Source: Runella sp. CRIBMP (lineage in GTDB: Bacteria; Bacteroidota; Bacteroidia; Cytophagales; Spirosomataceae). From it: a DNA stretch of 60,416 nt. A program made the position numbers and the translations under genes. Within the stretch, counting starts at the first letter, position 1. Every line of letters starts with the position of its first letter. Positions 7,856 through 16,506 of this stretch are shown here, one piece after another. The stretch lies in NCBI RefSeq assembly GCF_009905605.1, contig NZ_JAAAKZ010000024.1, positions 1 to 60,416 on the forward strand. Reading direction: 5' to 3'. The notes under the pieces are model-generated. The model ran no database searches. It saw only the letters and a program-made list of their open reading frames with translations, and was not told where the DNA came from.

Positions 7856-10189
7856 ATGACAGGTTATTTAAGCGGGTTGAACGAACCACAGGCGCAGGCC
7901 GTTACGCACGGCGAAGGGCCTTTGATGATTATTGCGGGAGCGGGTTCGGGAAAAACGCGTGTATTGACACTCAGAATTGCCCACCTTATTGAAAATGGCG
8001 TTGACCCGTTTCGGATTTTGTCGTTGACTTTTACCAACAAAGCGGCGGGCGAAATGCGCGACCGGATTGAGAAAGTGGTTGGTTTTGAGGCGCGTAACAT
8101 TTGGATGGGAACCTTTCACGCCGTCTTTGCCAAAATTTTACGCATCGAAGCACGCTATTTAGGCTATACTTCCGATTTCTCCATTTATGATACCGACGAT
8201 TCAAAATCGCTTATCAAAAGCATCGTCAAGGAGCTGAATCTGGACGATAAAACCTATAAACCAAACGTTGTCTTTAACCGTATTTCGGGGGCCAAGAATA
8301 ACCTGATTTCAGCCGATGACTACCTAGCCAATAAACTTTTCAGAGCTGACGACGAAGCCGCTAAGCTTCCCGAAATCGGACGCTTGTACAAGGCCTATAC
8401 TACGCGTTGTTTTCAGGCCAACGCCATGGATTTTGACGATTTATTGTACAATACCAACGTGCTGTTTCGTGACTTTCCCGAAGTGCTGAACAAATACCAA
8501 CACAAATTTCAGTACGTATTAGTGGATGAGTTTCAGGATACCAACGTGGCGCAGTACCTCATTACCAGAAAGTTAGCGGCGGTACATCGCAATATTGCCG
8601 TGGTGGGCGACGATGCCCAGAGTATCTATGCCTTTCGCGGGGCGAATATTCAGAACATTCTCAATTTTGAGAAAGACTTTCCCGAAGTAAAAGTGGTCAA
8701 GCTGGAGCAAAACTACCGCTCCACCCAAACCATCGTCAACGCCGCCAATTCGGTCATTGCCCGCAATAAAGCACAGTTGAAGAAAAACGTTTTTACGGCC
8801 AATGAAGAAGGCGGCTTGATTGAGGTAGTAAAAGCGAGTTCAGACAATGAGGAAGGGCGTCTGATTGCGTCGGCGATTTTTGAAGAAAAAGTAAACAAAG
8901 GGCTGCGCAATACCGATTTTGCCATTTTGTACCGCACTAATGCCCAATCACGGTCGTTTGAAGAGGCGTTGCGTAGGCAGAATATCAAGTACCGCATCAT
9001 TGGCGGGCTTTCCTTTTATCAACGAAAAGAAATCAAGGATTTGCTGGCGTATTTGCGGTTTGTGGTGAATCAAAGCGATGAAGAAGCCTTTAAGCGTATT
9101 ATCAATTTGCCCAAGCGCGGGATTGGCGACACGACCGTGGCTAAAATTGCGGTGACGGCCGCCGAAAACCAAGTGCCAGTGTGGGAGGTGGTTTCCAACA
9201 TCACCAAGTACATTTCGGGGCGAGCTACCCTACCGATTGAAAGCTTTGCGATTCTTATCAAGAGTTTTAAACTGCTGATTGAGGAAGGCAAAGATGCTTA
9301 TACCGTTGCGGCACACGTGGCCAAGACGTCGGGTATTTTGAAGGAATTGTACGAAGACAAAACCGTGGAGGGCCTGAGCCGCTACGAAAACGTGCAGGAA
9401 TTGCTGAATGCTATTAAGGAGTTTGTGGATAATGCTGAAAATGAGGACAAAACCATCAGTTCGTTTCTGCAAACGGTTTCATTGCTAACCAATGCCGATG
9501 AGTCTGACGATGGCGATACCGACCGCGTAACGCTCATGACGATTCACGGTGCCAAAGGCTTAGAGTTTAAAAATGTGTACGTGGTAGGATTGGAAGAAGG
9601 ACTTTTTCCGAGCCAGATGATGCTCGAAAAGCGCGAAGATTTGGAAGAAGAACGCCGATTGTTTTACGTGGCCATCACCCGTGCCGAAAACAAGCTTACC
9701 TTTTCCTACGCCGAAAGCCGCTACAATTGGGGGCGATTGAATATGTGCGAACCAAGTCGTTTTTTATACGAAGTAGACCAACGTTTTTTGACTACGTCCA
9801 AAGGGCGCCGTTCGGGAGGCTTTGACGAATATCGCAACAACGTTGAGCCGACGGCCATGAATTTTATTCGGAAACCTTCGCCAACTCCTGGCAGTGTACA
9901 AAAGCCCGCTAGTGAAGGAAGCCCGACCACACCCGCCAGTCGATTGGCAAATGGACAACGCCCTTCTACGCAGGCTACGAGCGTACCTCAGTCAGCCTCT
10001 ACCGACTTTGTAGCGAGCGATACGTCAACTTTGGAAGAAGGCAATCGGGTAGAACATCCCAAGTTTGGTAAAGGAACGGTAAAGAAAATGGACATCAACG
10101 GCACCGACCGCAAAGCCGTGATTCAGTTTGATACTGTTGGCGAAAAAACGCTGTTGCTGAGCTTTGCGAAACTGCGGATTTTGCGGTAG
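7856..10189 (+). CDS. pcrA: UvrD/PcrA-family DNA helicase
   Basis: 777 residues with the full superfamily 1A layout: Q-motif region at the N-terminus (LNEPQAQAV), Walker A IIAGAGSGKT near residue 26, VDEFQDTN near 225, GDDAQSIYAFRGA, LEQNYRST, LMTIHGAKGLEF near 560, and VAITRAENKL. A low-complexity Pro/Ser/Thr linker leads to a C-terminal Tudor-like module (VEHPKFGKGTVKKM) typical of PcrA, where it binds RNA polymerase or DNA. It is likely to act in nucleotide excision repair and removal of replication barriers. The gene converges with ruvA, 11 bases apart. Confidence 0.95.
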   Translation: MTGYLSGLNEPQAQAVTHGEGPLMIIAGAGSGKTRVLTLRIAHLIENGVDPFRILSLTFTNKAAGEMRDRIEKVVGFEARNIWMGTFHAVFAKILRIEARYLGYTSDFSIYDTDDSKSLIKSIVKELNLDDKTYKPNVVFNRISGAKNNLISADDYLANKLFRADDEAAKLPEIGRLYKAYTTRCFQANAMDFDDLLYNTNVLFRDFPEVLNKYQHKFQYVLVDEFQDTNVAQYLITRKLAAVHRNIAVVGDDAQSIYAFRGANIQNILNFEKDFPEVKVVKLEQNYRSTQTIVNAANSVIARNKAQLKKNVFTANEEGGLIEVVKASSDNEEGRLIASAIFEEKVNKGLRNTDFAILYRTNAQSRSFEEALRRQNIKYRIIGGLSFYQRKEIKDLLAYLRFVVNQSDEEAFKRIINLPKRGIGDTTVAKIAVTAAENQVPVWEVVSNITKYISGRATLPIESFAILIKSFKLLIEEGKDAYTVAAHVAKTSGILKELYEDKTVEGLSRYENVQELLNAIKEFVDNAENEDKTISSFLQTVSLLTNADESDDGDTDRVTLMTIHGAKGLEFKNVYVVGLEEGLFPSQMMLEKREDLEEERRLFYVAITRAENKLTFSYAESRYNWGRLNMCEPSRFLYEVDQRFLTTSKGRRSGGFDEYRNNVEPTAMNFIRKPSPTPGSVQKPASEGSPTTPASRLANGQRPSTQATSVPQSASTDFVASDTSTLEEGNRVEHPKFGKGTVKKMDINGTDRKAVIQFDTVGEKTLLLSFAKLRILR

Positions 10190-10200
10190 TCTCCTGCGAT

Positions 10201-10791
10201 TTACCTCAATGCCAGTTTAATCAATTGCTCAACCGTAATCTGGTCGCCTTCGCGTTTGAGAATGGTATCTACGCTCTTTTCGGCGGTAGGTTTGGGAATA
10301 CCGAGCATCGTTAAGGCCGCAATCGCTTCGCTCCTTACTTGACTATTGGCCGTAATAAAGATATTGGGCTGCGTAGCAATAATGCCTTCTTTCTTGATTT
10401 TATCTTTCAAGTCAATGATGACCCGTTGCGCTGTTTTACCACCAATTCCCTTAATGGTTTGAATCAGTTTTACGTCTTCGTTGACGATAGCCGTTTTGAT
10501 TTCGGCGGCCGATAAAGACGATAGCATAATCAGTGCGGTGGCAGAACCTACCCCCGATACACTGATTAAATCCAAAAATAGAATCTTCTCGGTGGGCTCG
10601 GCAAAACCATAAAGTACGTGAGAATCTTCCCTGATTTGCTGATAGGTGATTACCTTACAAACTTCCCCAGGGTTGGGCAGGGCTGCGTAGGTTTGCAGAG
10701 AGATTTTTACTTCATAACCAACCCCGCCTACATCCATGATGATATAAGCGGGGTCTTTATGAGCAAGTTTGCCGTTTAAGTATGCAATCAT
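10201..10791 (-). CDS. ruvA: Holliday junction branch migration protein RuvA
   Basis: 196 residues, standard length. The N-terminal OB-fold (MIAYLNGKLAHKDPAYII; GVGYEVKISL) is followed by two helix-hairpin-helix motifs (VSGVGSATALIML and IKGIGGKTAQRVI) and the C-terminal domain III that contacts RuvB (SEAIAALTMLGIPKPTAEK). A RuvA tetramer binds the Holliday junction and loads the RuvB motor. No ruvB or ruvC is adjacent. Confidence 0.96.
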   Translation of the reverse strand: MIAYLNGKLAHKDPAYIIMDVGGVGYEVKISLQTYAALPNPGEVCKVITYQQIREDSHVLYGFAEPTEKILFLDLISVSGVGSATALIMLSSLSAAEIKTAIVNEDVKLIQTIKGIGGKTAQRVIIDLKDKIKKEGIIATQPNIFITANSQVRSEAIAALTMLGIPKPTAEKSVDTILKREGDQITVEQLIKLALR

Positions 10792-10806
10792 GAGCCCCTA
10801 TTTCCC

Positions 10807-10856
10807 CAAAGGGGATTTTAAGTTCAATAAAAAATAATTGTTTAAAGTCCCTTTTG
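10807..10856. repeat. Imperfect inverted repeat between ruvA and the Dabb-domain gene
   Basis: Arms beginning CAAAGGGGATTTTAAG and ending TTTAAAGTCCCTTTTG pair imperfectly around an A/T-rich centre. It is followed, toward the Dabb gene, by smaller hairpins such as CTGCG/CGCAG around 10875-10888. It could serve as a terminator for the minus-strand gene at 10894 upstream of ruvA. Confidence 0.35.
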
Positions 10857-10893
10857 GAGCGGGTGGTGCGCCACTGCGACGCCGCAGCGGGCT

Positions 10894-11268
10894 TTATTTC
10901 TGGGTCCAGTAATCAACCACCAAGACTTTGTCGAGATAAGGCCCCAACACTTTTCCAAACGCTTTGTGGTCAGGGTGTGGCAAATATATTGCGCGGTCGG
11001 CTTCTGAATTGAAAGTAAGGAAAAAGCAATGGGTAAAGCCCTGTGCCAGACCCTCGGGGCTGTTGTTGGTTCCCCACTCATACCCTTTAATTTCTTTGAT
11101 TTGGGTAGGAAGCTTACGAAATGCATCTTCTACCGATTTGATTTGTGCAGGGGTGGCGGTGTCTTTGAATTTAAACATCACCACGTGACGCAGTACTTTG
11201 TCAGATTTTTGGGCCATAGCACCAAACGCAAAAAGGGTTAAAAAAAGAGCTAAGAATTTAGTTTTCAT
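10894..11268 (-). CDS. Secreted Dabb-domain (stress-responsive A/B barrel) protein
   Basis: 124 residues with a Sec signal peptide (MKTKFLALFLTLFAFGAMA, cleavage after AMA) and one dimeric alpha-beta barrel domain: LRHVVMFKFKDTATPAQI, KGYEWGTNNSPEGLAQGFTH with the typical H, and YLPHPDHKAFGKVLGPYLD. Dabb proteins are small ferredoxin-like dimers of mostly unknown function, some stress-related. A secreted form is common in Bacteroidota. No functional partner is evident. Confidence 0.85.
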   Translation of the reverse strand: MKTKFLALFLTLFAFGAMAQKSDKVLRHVVMFKFKDTATPAQIKSVEDAFRKLPTQIKEIKGYEWGTNNSPEGLAQGFTHCFFLTFNSEADRAIYLPHPDHKAFGKVLGPYLDKVLVVDYWTQK

Positions 11269-11319
11269 GTAAGCAGAATTAACACAAAATGAATTTATAT
11301 AAGTATAGAAACTAAAAAA

Positions 11320-11520
11320 CTAGCCTGAACAGTTGATACACTCACCACTGTCGTCGCGTACACTACGCTCAAATTCTCCCAGATTTTCTTTCAATTCCAG
11401 AATCTCGTCTTCCACTTCGCAGCGGTCAAATAATGATAATTCGCCCGAAGCGATTTGTTTTTCAAGGGCTTTGAGTTTCACGCGCATTTCGGAAACTTCC
11501 ATGAGTGTTAATGTCGCCAT
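11320..11520 (-). CDS. Small coiled-coil protein with C-terminal CxxC
   Basis: 66 residues, strongly charged and predicted helical (MRVKLKALEKQIASGELS; EVEDEILELKENLGEFERS), ending in ECINCSG. The two-Cys tail could bind metal or form a disulphide. I do not recognise a family. The start ATG 11520 is preceded by a purine-rich stretch, and the frame is compact between two same-strand genes, which supports it being real. Confidence 0.6.
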   Translation of the reverse strand: MATLTLMEVSEMRVKLKALEKQIASGELSLFDRCEVEDEILELKENLGEFERSVRDDSGECINCSG

Positions 11521-11594
11521 AGTTGTCTGTTTGTGTTTAAAAGGAAATACAGTGTTTTGTTAATGCGAAAATTACTAAAAAAGTTCTGTAAAAG

Positions 11595-12461
11595 CTACTG
11601 AATTGCGGGGCCGTCGTGCCACCATTCGTCGTTTTCCCAGTAGTTATCCCATCCTAGATGACGGTATTTTTTATTGACTTCAACTTCCCGTTCTCCGATG
11701 GAAAAATCAGTTAAAATATCGTTAGCAAACGCAAAAAGGTCTCTTGCCCATACGACTGGTTTGGTTAAAGTGTTTTTATAATTGGTCCAAGTTCCTTCAA
11801 ATTTAAACCCACTTGCTTGCGCGGGTGTGTTGGCAGAAAAATACCAAAGGGCAATCTCTCCACCTTGGTTTTTGTAAAAATCCATCAGCATTTTACCCGA
11901 AAAAATCCCCGAACCTTTGGTTAGGGTGTTCTCCTTCAGCTCAAAAGTAGCCTCTGAAATATACGCTTCTTTGAGTTCAAATGCCTCGTGTTGGTATAGG
12001 TCGTCGTTGAGGTTTGGATCGCTGAAAGTGGCCAATTTTGTGAAGGTAATGGTGCCCGTGAAAGGGGTGGTATTCTTCTTGAAACGATCTTTGCCAGCTA
12101 CATGATAGACGTTTGACTGAATCGAATCACGTTTTACTTCTGAAAAATAGAATTCAATTCGGTGGTGGTCGTCGCCGTAAAAACCGTCAAAACGATTGGA
12201 GTAGCCACCCTCTGGGCTCGCATCAAACAATAGAGGGGACAAGTCATTATCTGTGAAAAAAGTGGTGGCCGTTTCGCCCGACAGTTCAGTGATTTTGAGG
12301 GGTTGCAACGGTGCCGTAGTGTCTTTGCGCAGCGAATCAATCGCCTCTTTGTGCGTGATAAGCTTGATAGGAACGGCGGTTGGTTTTGAATTGTCGTTGG
12401 CTTTGCGGGTGCAGGAAAAACCCACAAAAACTAAAAAAAACAGGGAAAGGAAATGATTCAT
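11595..12461 (-). CDS. Lipoprotein of unknown function
   Basis: The ATG at 12461 is chosen because it opens a lipoprotein signal (MNHFLSLFFLVFVGFSC, lipid-attachment Cys at residue 17); longer versions run into the upstream gene. The mature part of about 270 residues has no motif I can name. It contains repeated beta-type segments (FSEVKRDSIQSNVYHVAGK; GTITFTKLATFSDPN; GSGIFSGKMLMDFYKNQGG) resembling outer-membrane-anchored beta-barrel or lipocalin-like proteins, and an acidic Trp-rich tail (LGWDNYWENDEWWHD). Probably faces the periplasm or cell surface. Confidence 0.75.
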   Translation of the reverse strand: MNHFLSLFFLVFVGFSCTRKANDNSKPTAVPIKLITHKEAIDSLRKDTTAPLQPLKITELSGETATTFFTDNDLSPLLFDASPEGGYSNRFDGFYGDDHHRIEFYFSEVKRDSIQSNVYHVAGKDRFKKNTTPFTGTITFTKLATFSDPNLNDDLYQHEAFELKEAYISEATFELKENTLTKGSGIFSGKMLMDFYKNQGGEIALWYFSANTPAQASGFKFEGTWTNYKNTLTKPVVWARDLFAFANDILTDFSIGEREVEVNKKYRHLGWDNYWENDEWWHDGPAIQ

Positions 12462-12496
12462 TGATTGTCTTGTCTGTATAAAAAAGGCCACTGGAC

Positions 12497-12504
12497 CAAA
12501 CTTA
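12497..12504 (-). promoter_or_regulatory. Candidate -7 box for the lipoprotein gene
   Basis: On the minus strand this reads TAAGTTTG, matching TAnnTTTG, 36 bases before the ATG at 12461 and just after the stop codon of the upstream gene. The -33 element is not clear. Confidence 0.35.
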
Positions 12505-12505
12505 C

Positions 12506-13159
12506 TCACTTTTGTAGCATTTTTAATAACCGTTCGCTCATTCCTGCATAAATTAATCCTTCCACAATTGCCAAATTTCCAACCCATGACAACCACGCCA
12601 CCGTCAGGTAGGTTTCGATGGGTTTGGTGTGGAAGAAAAAGACCAACGCATAACTCCCAACGCGTAAACTCATCGCGGCAAGGGTAACGGCGTAGCTTCT
12701 CATCATCCATTCGATGTGTGTTTGCCAGCGCTTTTTTTGAATCTCACGCCATGCCGCCCATGTAGTGAGCCACCATACCACGCATTGCAACGAAAAACCT
12801 ACTTTGGCGGGTAGGCCGCCGTTGGCATAAATAGCCAAACCCAACCCCGAGGGAGCCGCCAGAAACAGTATCGAAAATACGTAAATTTTCCCAAGCGTTT
12901 GGTGTAAATTAGAATATTTTTTTAAAAAAGAAGGAATGAATTGGGATATTCCAATACCAATGACCCACAAGCTGCTTACGATGTGGATATAAAAGGAAAA
13001 TTGGAAATCTTGACGGGCCAAAACGCGGTCGGTTTTGGTGGTCAGAAAGTCGATATCTGGTTCAAAACTCAGATACGGCACGACTTTGGTCAGCATCAGC
13101 AGCGTAAAAGCCGCAACGGAGAGAAGAAAAAGGGTAGCGAAAAATCGACGTAAAGACAT
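12506..13159 (-). CDS. DUF2306-type integral membrane protein
   Basis: 217 residues with about six hydrophobic segments. The pattern FYIHIVSSLWVIGIGISQF, LHQTLGKIYVFSILFLAAPSG and QTHIEWMMRSYAVTLAAMSLR is typical of DUF2306, whose conserved His residues in the helices suggest a haem- or metal-related membrane role, not proven. It lies 22 bases upstream of the trpB stop region on the same strand, so it may be at the tail of the trp transcript. Function unknown. Confidence 0.75.
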   Translation of the reverse strand: MSLRRFFATLFLLSVAAFTLLMLTKVVPYLSFEPDIDFLTTKTDRVLARQDFQFSFYIHIVSSLWVIGIGISQFIPSFLKKYSNLHQTLGKIYVFSILFLAAPSGLGLAIYANGGLPAKVGFSLQCVVWWLTTWAAWREIQKKRWQTHIEWMMRSYAVTLAAMSLRVGSYALVFFFHTKPIETYLTVAWLSWVGNLAIVEGLIYAGMSERLLKMLQK

Positions 13160-13181
13160 TTCTACTACCCTTTTTTATTTT

Positions 13182-14378
13182 TTACAAATACTTCATATAA
13201 GTAGCCAAATCCTTATCGCCGCGACCAGATAGATTAATCACTACCGTTTCGTTAGGGGCCGCTTTCAAGTAAGGCAGTACCGCCAAGGCATGGGCACTTT
13301 CAAGCGCAGGGATGATTCCTTCCAACTTGGAAAGTTCCATGGCAGAAGCGATGGATTCGTCGTCGGTAATGGCATAAAACAACGCCCGCTGACTGTCGTG
13401 TAAATGCGCGTGCATTGGCCCAATGCCAGGATAATCCAACCCCGCCGAAATAGAATGTGGCTCTACTACTTGTCCGTCTTCGGTTTGCATCAAGATGCTT
13501 TTGCTGCCGTGTAAAACGCCAATTTTACCCAAAAATGTGGTAGCGGCCGACAAGCCCGACGTGATTCCGTGTCCGCCTGCTTCGGCGGCAACGAGTTTTA
13601 CGGACTCGTCATCCAAGAAATGATAAAAAGCACCCGCGGCGTTGGAGCCGCCGCCCACGCACGCAATGACGTAATCGGGGAGTTCGGAGCCTGTTTTTTC
13701 CAACAATTGTTTTTTGATTTCTTCCGAAATAACGGACTGAAAGCGCGCCACCATGTCGGGATAAGGGTGAGGACCTACCACTGAACCGATGATGTAGTGT
13801 GTATCGGTAGGGTTGTTGATCCAGTGACGCATGGCCTCGTTGGTGGCGTCTTTGAGGGTTTTTGAACCGCTGCTTGCGGGACGAACCTCCGCGCCGAGCA
13901 TCTTCATGCGAGCCACGTTGGGTGCTTGACGCTGAATGTCGATTTCTCCCATGTATACGATGCATTCCATGCCCATCAGCGCGCACACGGTGGCCGTGGC
14001 TACGCCGTGTTGGCCCGCTCCCGTTTCGGCCACGATTTTTTGCTTACCGAGCCGCTTTGCGAGCAAGATTTGCCCAATGGTATTGTTGATTTTGTGCGCC
14101 CCCGTATGGCAAAGGTCCTCGCGTTTGAGGTAAATGGTGGTGTTGTATTTGTCGGAAAGACGCTGCGCTAAATAGAGCGGCGTTGGGCGACCCACGTAGT
14201 CGCGGAGGAGCCCTTGGAATTCCTCCTGAAAGTCGGGCTGAGCGATGATTTTTAGGTAATTATCGCGGAGTTCTTCAACGTTTGGGTACAGCATTTCGGG
14301 GATATAAGCGCCACCGAATTGTCCGTAATATCCGCGCTCATTGACTTGATAGGCGGATTGATTTTGTAGTGCGGTCAT
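13182..14378 (-). CDS. trpB: Tryptophan synthase beta chain
   Basis: 398 residues, normal TrpB length. The pyridoxal-phosphate Lys is in [13 protein letters not shown] (about residue 88), the ammonia-channel/active-site Glu in [11 protein letters not shown], and the phosphate-binding glycine loop in [10 protein letters not shown]. TrpB joins indole with serine to make tryptophan, normally with TrpA supplying indole. The expected trpA is not next to it; the following gene is the DUF2306 membrane protein. Confidence 0.97.
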   Translation of the reverse strand: MTALQNQSAYQVNERGYYGQFGGAYIPEMLYPNVEELRDNYLKIIAQPDFQEEFQGLLRDYVGRPTPLYLAQRLSDKYNTTIYLKREDLCHTGAHKINNTIGQILLAKRLGKQKIVAETGAGQHGVATATVCALMGMECIVYMGEIDIQRQAPNVARMKMLGAEVRPASSGSKTLKDATNEAMRHWINNPTDTHYIIGSVVGPHPYPDMVARFQSVISEEIKKQLLEKTGSELPDYVIACVGGGSNAAGAFYHFLDDESVKLVAAEAGGHGITSGLSAATTFLGKIGVLHGSKSILMQTEDGQVVEPHSISAGLDYPGIGPMHAHLHDSQRALFYAITDDESIASAMELSKLEGIIPALESAHALAVLPYLKAAPNETVVINLSGRGDKDLATYMKYL

Positions 14379-14398
14379 GTGTGCGAATAGTGCTTGGC

Positions 14399-14416
14399 TC
14401 AGCTCGCGGGAGCTGA
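14399..14416 (-). repeat. Short hairpin in the trpF-trpB gap
   Basis: TCAGCTC and GAGCTGA pair around a four-base loop, with partial outer pairing GAATA/TATTC. It lies in the 57-base leader before trpB. No leader peptide with Trp codons was seen, so attenuation is not claimed. Confidence 0.3.
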
Positions 14417-14435
14417 ACGTTATTCAAAAGTATAT

Positions 14436-15086
14436 TTACGCTTCTATTTCTTCCTCTTCTTCAATCGGGCGAATCAACTCAAACAGTTGGCGCAGGGCGT
14501 CAATATCTTTCACCGCCGGAGCGGTTTCAAATTTGCTGTTTACATCCAAACCATAGATTTTCGCCTTTAATTCATTGACCTGAACGATATTTTCCAATGA
14601 AAGCCCACCGCTCAAGAAAAATGGGCGGTCGTTGTCGTAACGATTCAAAACACTCCAATCAAACGTGATTCCGTTGCCGCCAGGATTGGCTCCTTTGGCG
14701 TCAAACAGGAAGTAGTCGCAATGGGGCTTGTAGTTATTAAGCGTTGCAAAATTAAAATCAGATTCGATTGAAAACGCCTTGATGATATTAACGCCGCGCA
14801 TTTTGATGGTACGGCAAAAATCGGGAGTTTCGTGGCCGTGGAGTTGCACGTACTGCAAATCATATTTTTTTGCCATCCGAAGAATATAGTCCGGGTTTGC
14901 ATTGACAAAAACACCTACTTTTTTGATGGGTTTTGGAATACTTTTTATGAACTCTTCGTCGAGGTTTTCCCCCACAAACCGGGGCGATTTATCATAAAAA
15001 ATGAATCCGATAAAATCAGGCTTCAATTCCACTAATTCAGCCAAGTTGGCCGTGTCCCGCATTCCACACACTTTAATTTTCATCAT
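14436..15086 (-). CDS. trpF: Phosphoribosylanthranilate isomerase
   Basis: 216 residues. KVCGMRD at residues 5-11 holds the catalytic Cys. Further TrpF signatures are FIFYDKSPRFV, VGVFVN, LQYVQLHGHETP, DYFLFDAKGANPGGNGITFDWS with the catalytic Asp, and FLSGGLSLENI. It converts phosphoribosylanthranilate to CdRP. An acidic tail (EEEEEIEA) is an oddity. Start is either of two consecutive ATGs. Confidence 0.95.
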   Translation of the reverse strand: MMKIKVCGMRDTANLAELVELKPDFIGFIFYDKSPRFVGENLDEEFIKSIPKPIKKVGVFVNANPDYILRMAKKYDLQYVQLHGHETPDFCRTIKMRGVNIIKAFSIESDFNFATLNNYKPHCDYFLFDAKGANPGGNGITFDWSVLNRYDNDRPFFLSGGLSLENIVQVNELKAKIYGLDVNSKFETAPAVKDIDALRQLFELIRPIEEEEEIEA

Positions 15087-15102
15087 CCGGCTAGTCGGTT
15101 AG

Positions 15103-15906
15103 TTATTGATTACTTGTGAGTTGAAAGCGGCCAATCAGCTCTTTCAACGCCAATCCGGGATTTTGGGTAACCATAAAAGATTCACCAATCAGGAAACCCT
15201 GATAACCCGCCTCTCGTAATTGTAAAATCGTCTCGGCATCTTTCAACCCACTTTCTGATATTTTGACGAAATTATCGGGAATAAGTTGTGCCAATTCCAA
15301 AGAAGTTTCAATCGAAGTGACAAATGTTTTCAGGTTACGGTTATTTACGCCTACCATATCAACATATTCGCACACACTTTGTTCTAATTCTTCACGGTCG
15401 TGTACTTCGAGCAATACCTCCAAGCCCAATTCTTGTGCTTTACGACCCAACTGCCGAACTTCGGCGGGCGTTAGGCAGGCCGCAATGAGCAAAATCACAT
15501 CGGCACCGATGGCTTTGGCTTCCCACAGCTGGTATTCATCAATCATGAAGTCTTTGCGAAGCATGGGCGTTGAAGGATTGGCGGCGCGGGCTTTGGCGAA
15601 ATCGTCAAAAGTACCTCCGAAAAATTCGGTATCGGTCAGCACCGATAAGCCGCAGGCACCTGCTTCTACGTAGCCTTTGGTGACGATTTCGGGCAATACA
15701 CCAGCGTTAATGATGCCTTTGGAGGGAGATTTACGTTTAAATTCCGAAATAACGCCCGAAGCCCCTTCGGCGGTCAATGCTTGTTTCAGCGATAATGTTT
15801 TACGGCCGAATAGAGGCGCTTTTTCGAGGTCAGCGATGCTTGCTTTTGATTTAGCTTCGGCTACTTCGATGCGTTTGTGGGCTACTATTTTATCTAAAAT
15901 GTTCAT
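15103..15906 (-). CDS. trpC: Indole-3-glycerol phosphate synthase
   Basis: 267 residues, the usual length. Diagnostic segments are SEFKRKSPSKG (catalytic Lys, about residue 60), LSVLTDTEFFGG, LRKDFMIDEYQL with the second catalytic Lys, LLEVHDREEL, GVNNRNLKTF and ISESGL. It closes the indole ring in tryptophan synthesis. Its ATG shares one base with the stop of the upstream Uma2-family gene (TAATG), implying translational coupling. Confidence 0.97.
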   Translation of the reverse strand: MNILDKIVAHKRIEVAEAKSKASIADLEKAPLFGRKTLSLKQALTAEGASGVISEFKRKSPSKGIINAGVLPEIVTKGYVEAGACGLSVLTDTEFFGGTFDDFAKARAANPSTPMLRKDFMIDEYQLWEAKAIGADVILLIAACLTPAEVRQLGRKAQELGLEVLLEVHDREELEQSVCEYVDMVGVNNRNLKTFVTSIETSLELAQLIPDNFVKISESGLKDAETILQLREAGYQGFLIGESFMVTQNPGLALKELIGRFQLTSNQ

Positions 15907-16505
15907 TATGGTTCAAAAATTCTGCTGACAGATACTTCAAGCCCCGGAAGAATACTTGAAGTAATTACGTCATCTTCTGTATACGGCCTCAAGCCAATGT
16001 ATTTTCCTTCATCATTCAGTACGTAAACAATAATTACGTTGTCGTTGGGTTCCACCAACCAATATTCCGTTACCCCGTTTTCTTCATAGACCTGAAATTT
16101 GTCGCTCATTTCCTTTTTCGTATTTCCGGGCGATAAGATTTCTATGATTAAATCGGGAGCGCCAATACAGCCTCGGTCGTCGAGTTTATCTACATCACAA
16201 ATAACGCAGATGTCAGGTTGTACCACCGTATAGATTTGATTGTCTTTGCGCTTTTTTCCTTTCAGCGGCGTGAGCCTTACATCAAAGGGAGCGGTATACA
16301 TTTCACAAGATTTTCCTTCAAGGTAATTACCGATTGTTAATGATAACTTTCCCGAAATTTTCTGATGCCTTCTGGCGGGCGCAGGCGACATATTGAAGAT
16401 TTTTCCTTTGATGAGTTCAATGCGCTCGTCAAAAGTCCATTTCAGGTAGTCGGCGTATGTATAAATGCCGTTTGGATCTAAATCGCTGAAGCTAAGTGTA
16501 CTCAT
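15906..16505 (-). CDS. Uma2-family (DUF820) putative endonuclease
   Basis: 199 residues with the PD-(D/E)XK-like Uma2 fold: YADYLKWTFDERIELIKGKIFNMSPAPARRHQ, PDICVICDVDKLDDRGCIGAPDLIIEILSPGNTKKEMSDKF with the Asp/Glu active-site candidates, and YEENGVTEYWLVEP. Biochemical function is not established for the family; many copies occur per genome in Cytophagales and cyanobacteria. It is wedged between trpD and trpC, overlapping trpC by one base and one base short of touching trpD, so it appears to have inserted without breaking the operon. Confidence 0.88.
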   Translation of the reverse strand: MSTLSFSDLDPNGIYTYADYLKWTFDERIELIKGKIFNMSPAPARRHQKISGKLSLTIGNYLEGKSCEMYTAPFDVRLTPLKGKKRKDNQIYTVVQPDICVICDVDKLDDRGCIGAPDLIIEILSPGNTKKEMSDKFQVYEENGVTEYWLVEPNDNVIIVYVLNDEGKYIGLRPYTEDDVITSSILPGLEVSVSRIFEP

Positions 16506-16506
16506 A

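Noticed and set aside
12462-12710. Long N-terminal extension of the lipoprotein
   Set aside because: It overlaps the DUF2306 gene and precedes a canonical lipobox signal at 12461.
14379-14435. Trp attenuator before trpB
   Set aside because: A small hairpin exists, but there is no leader peptide with Trp codons and no competing stems.
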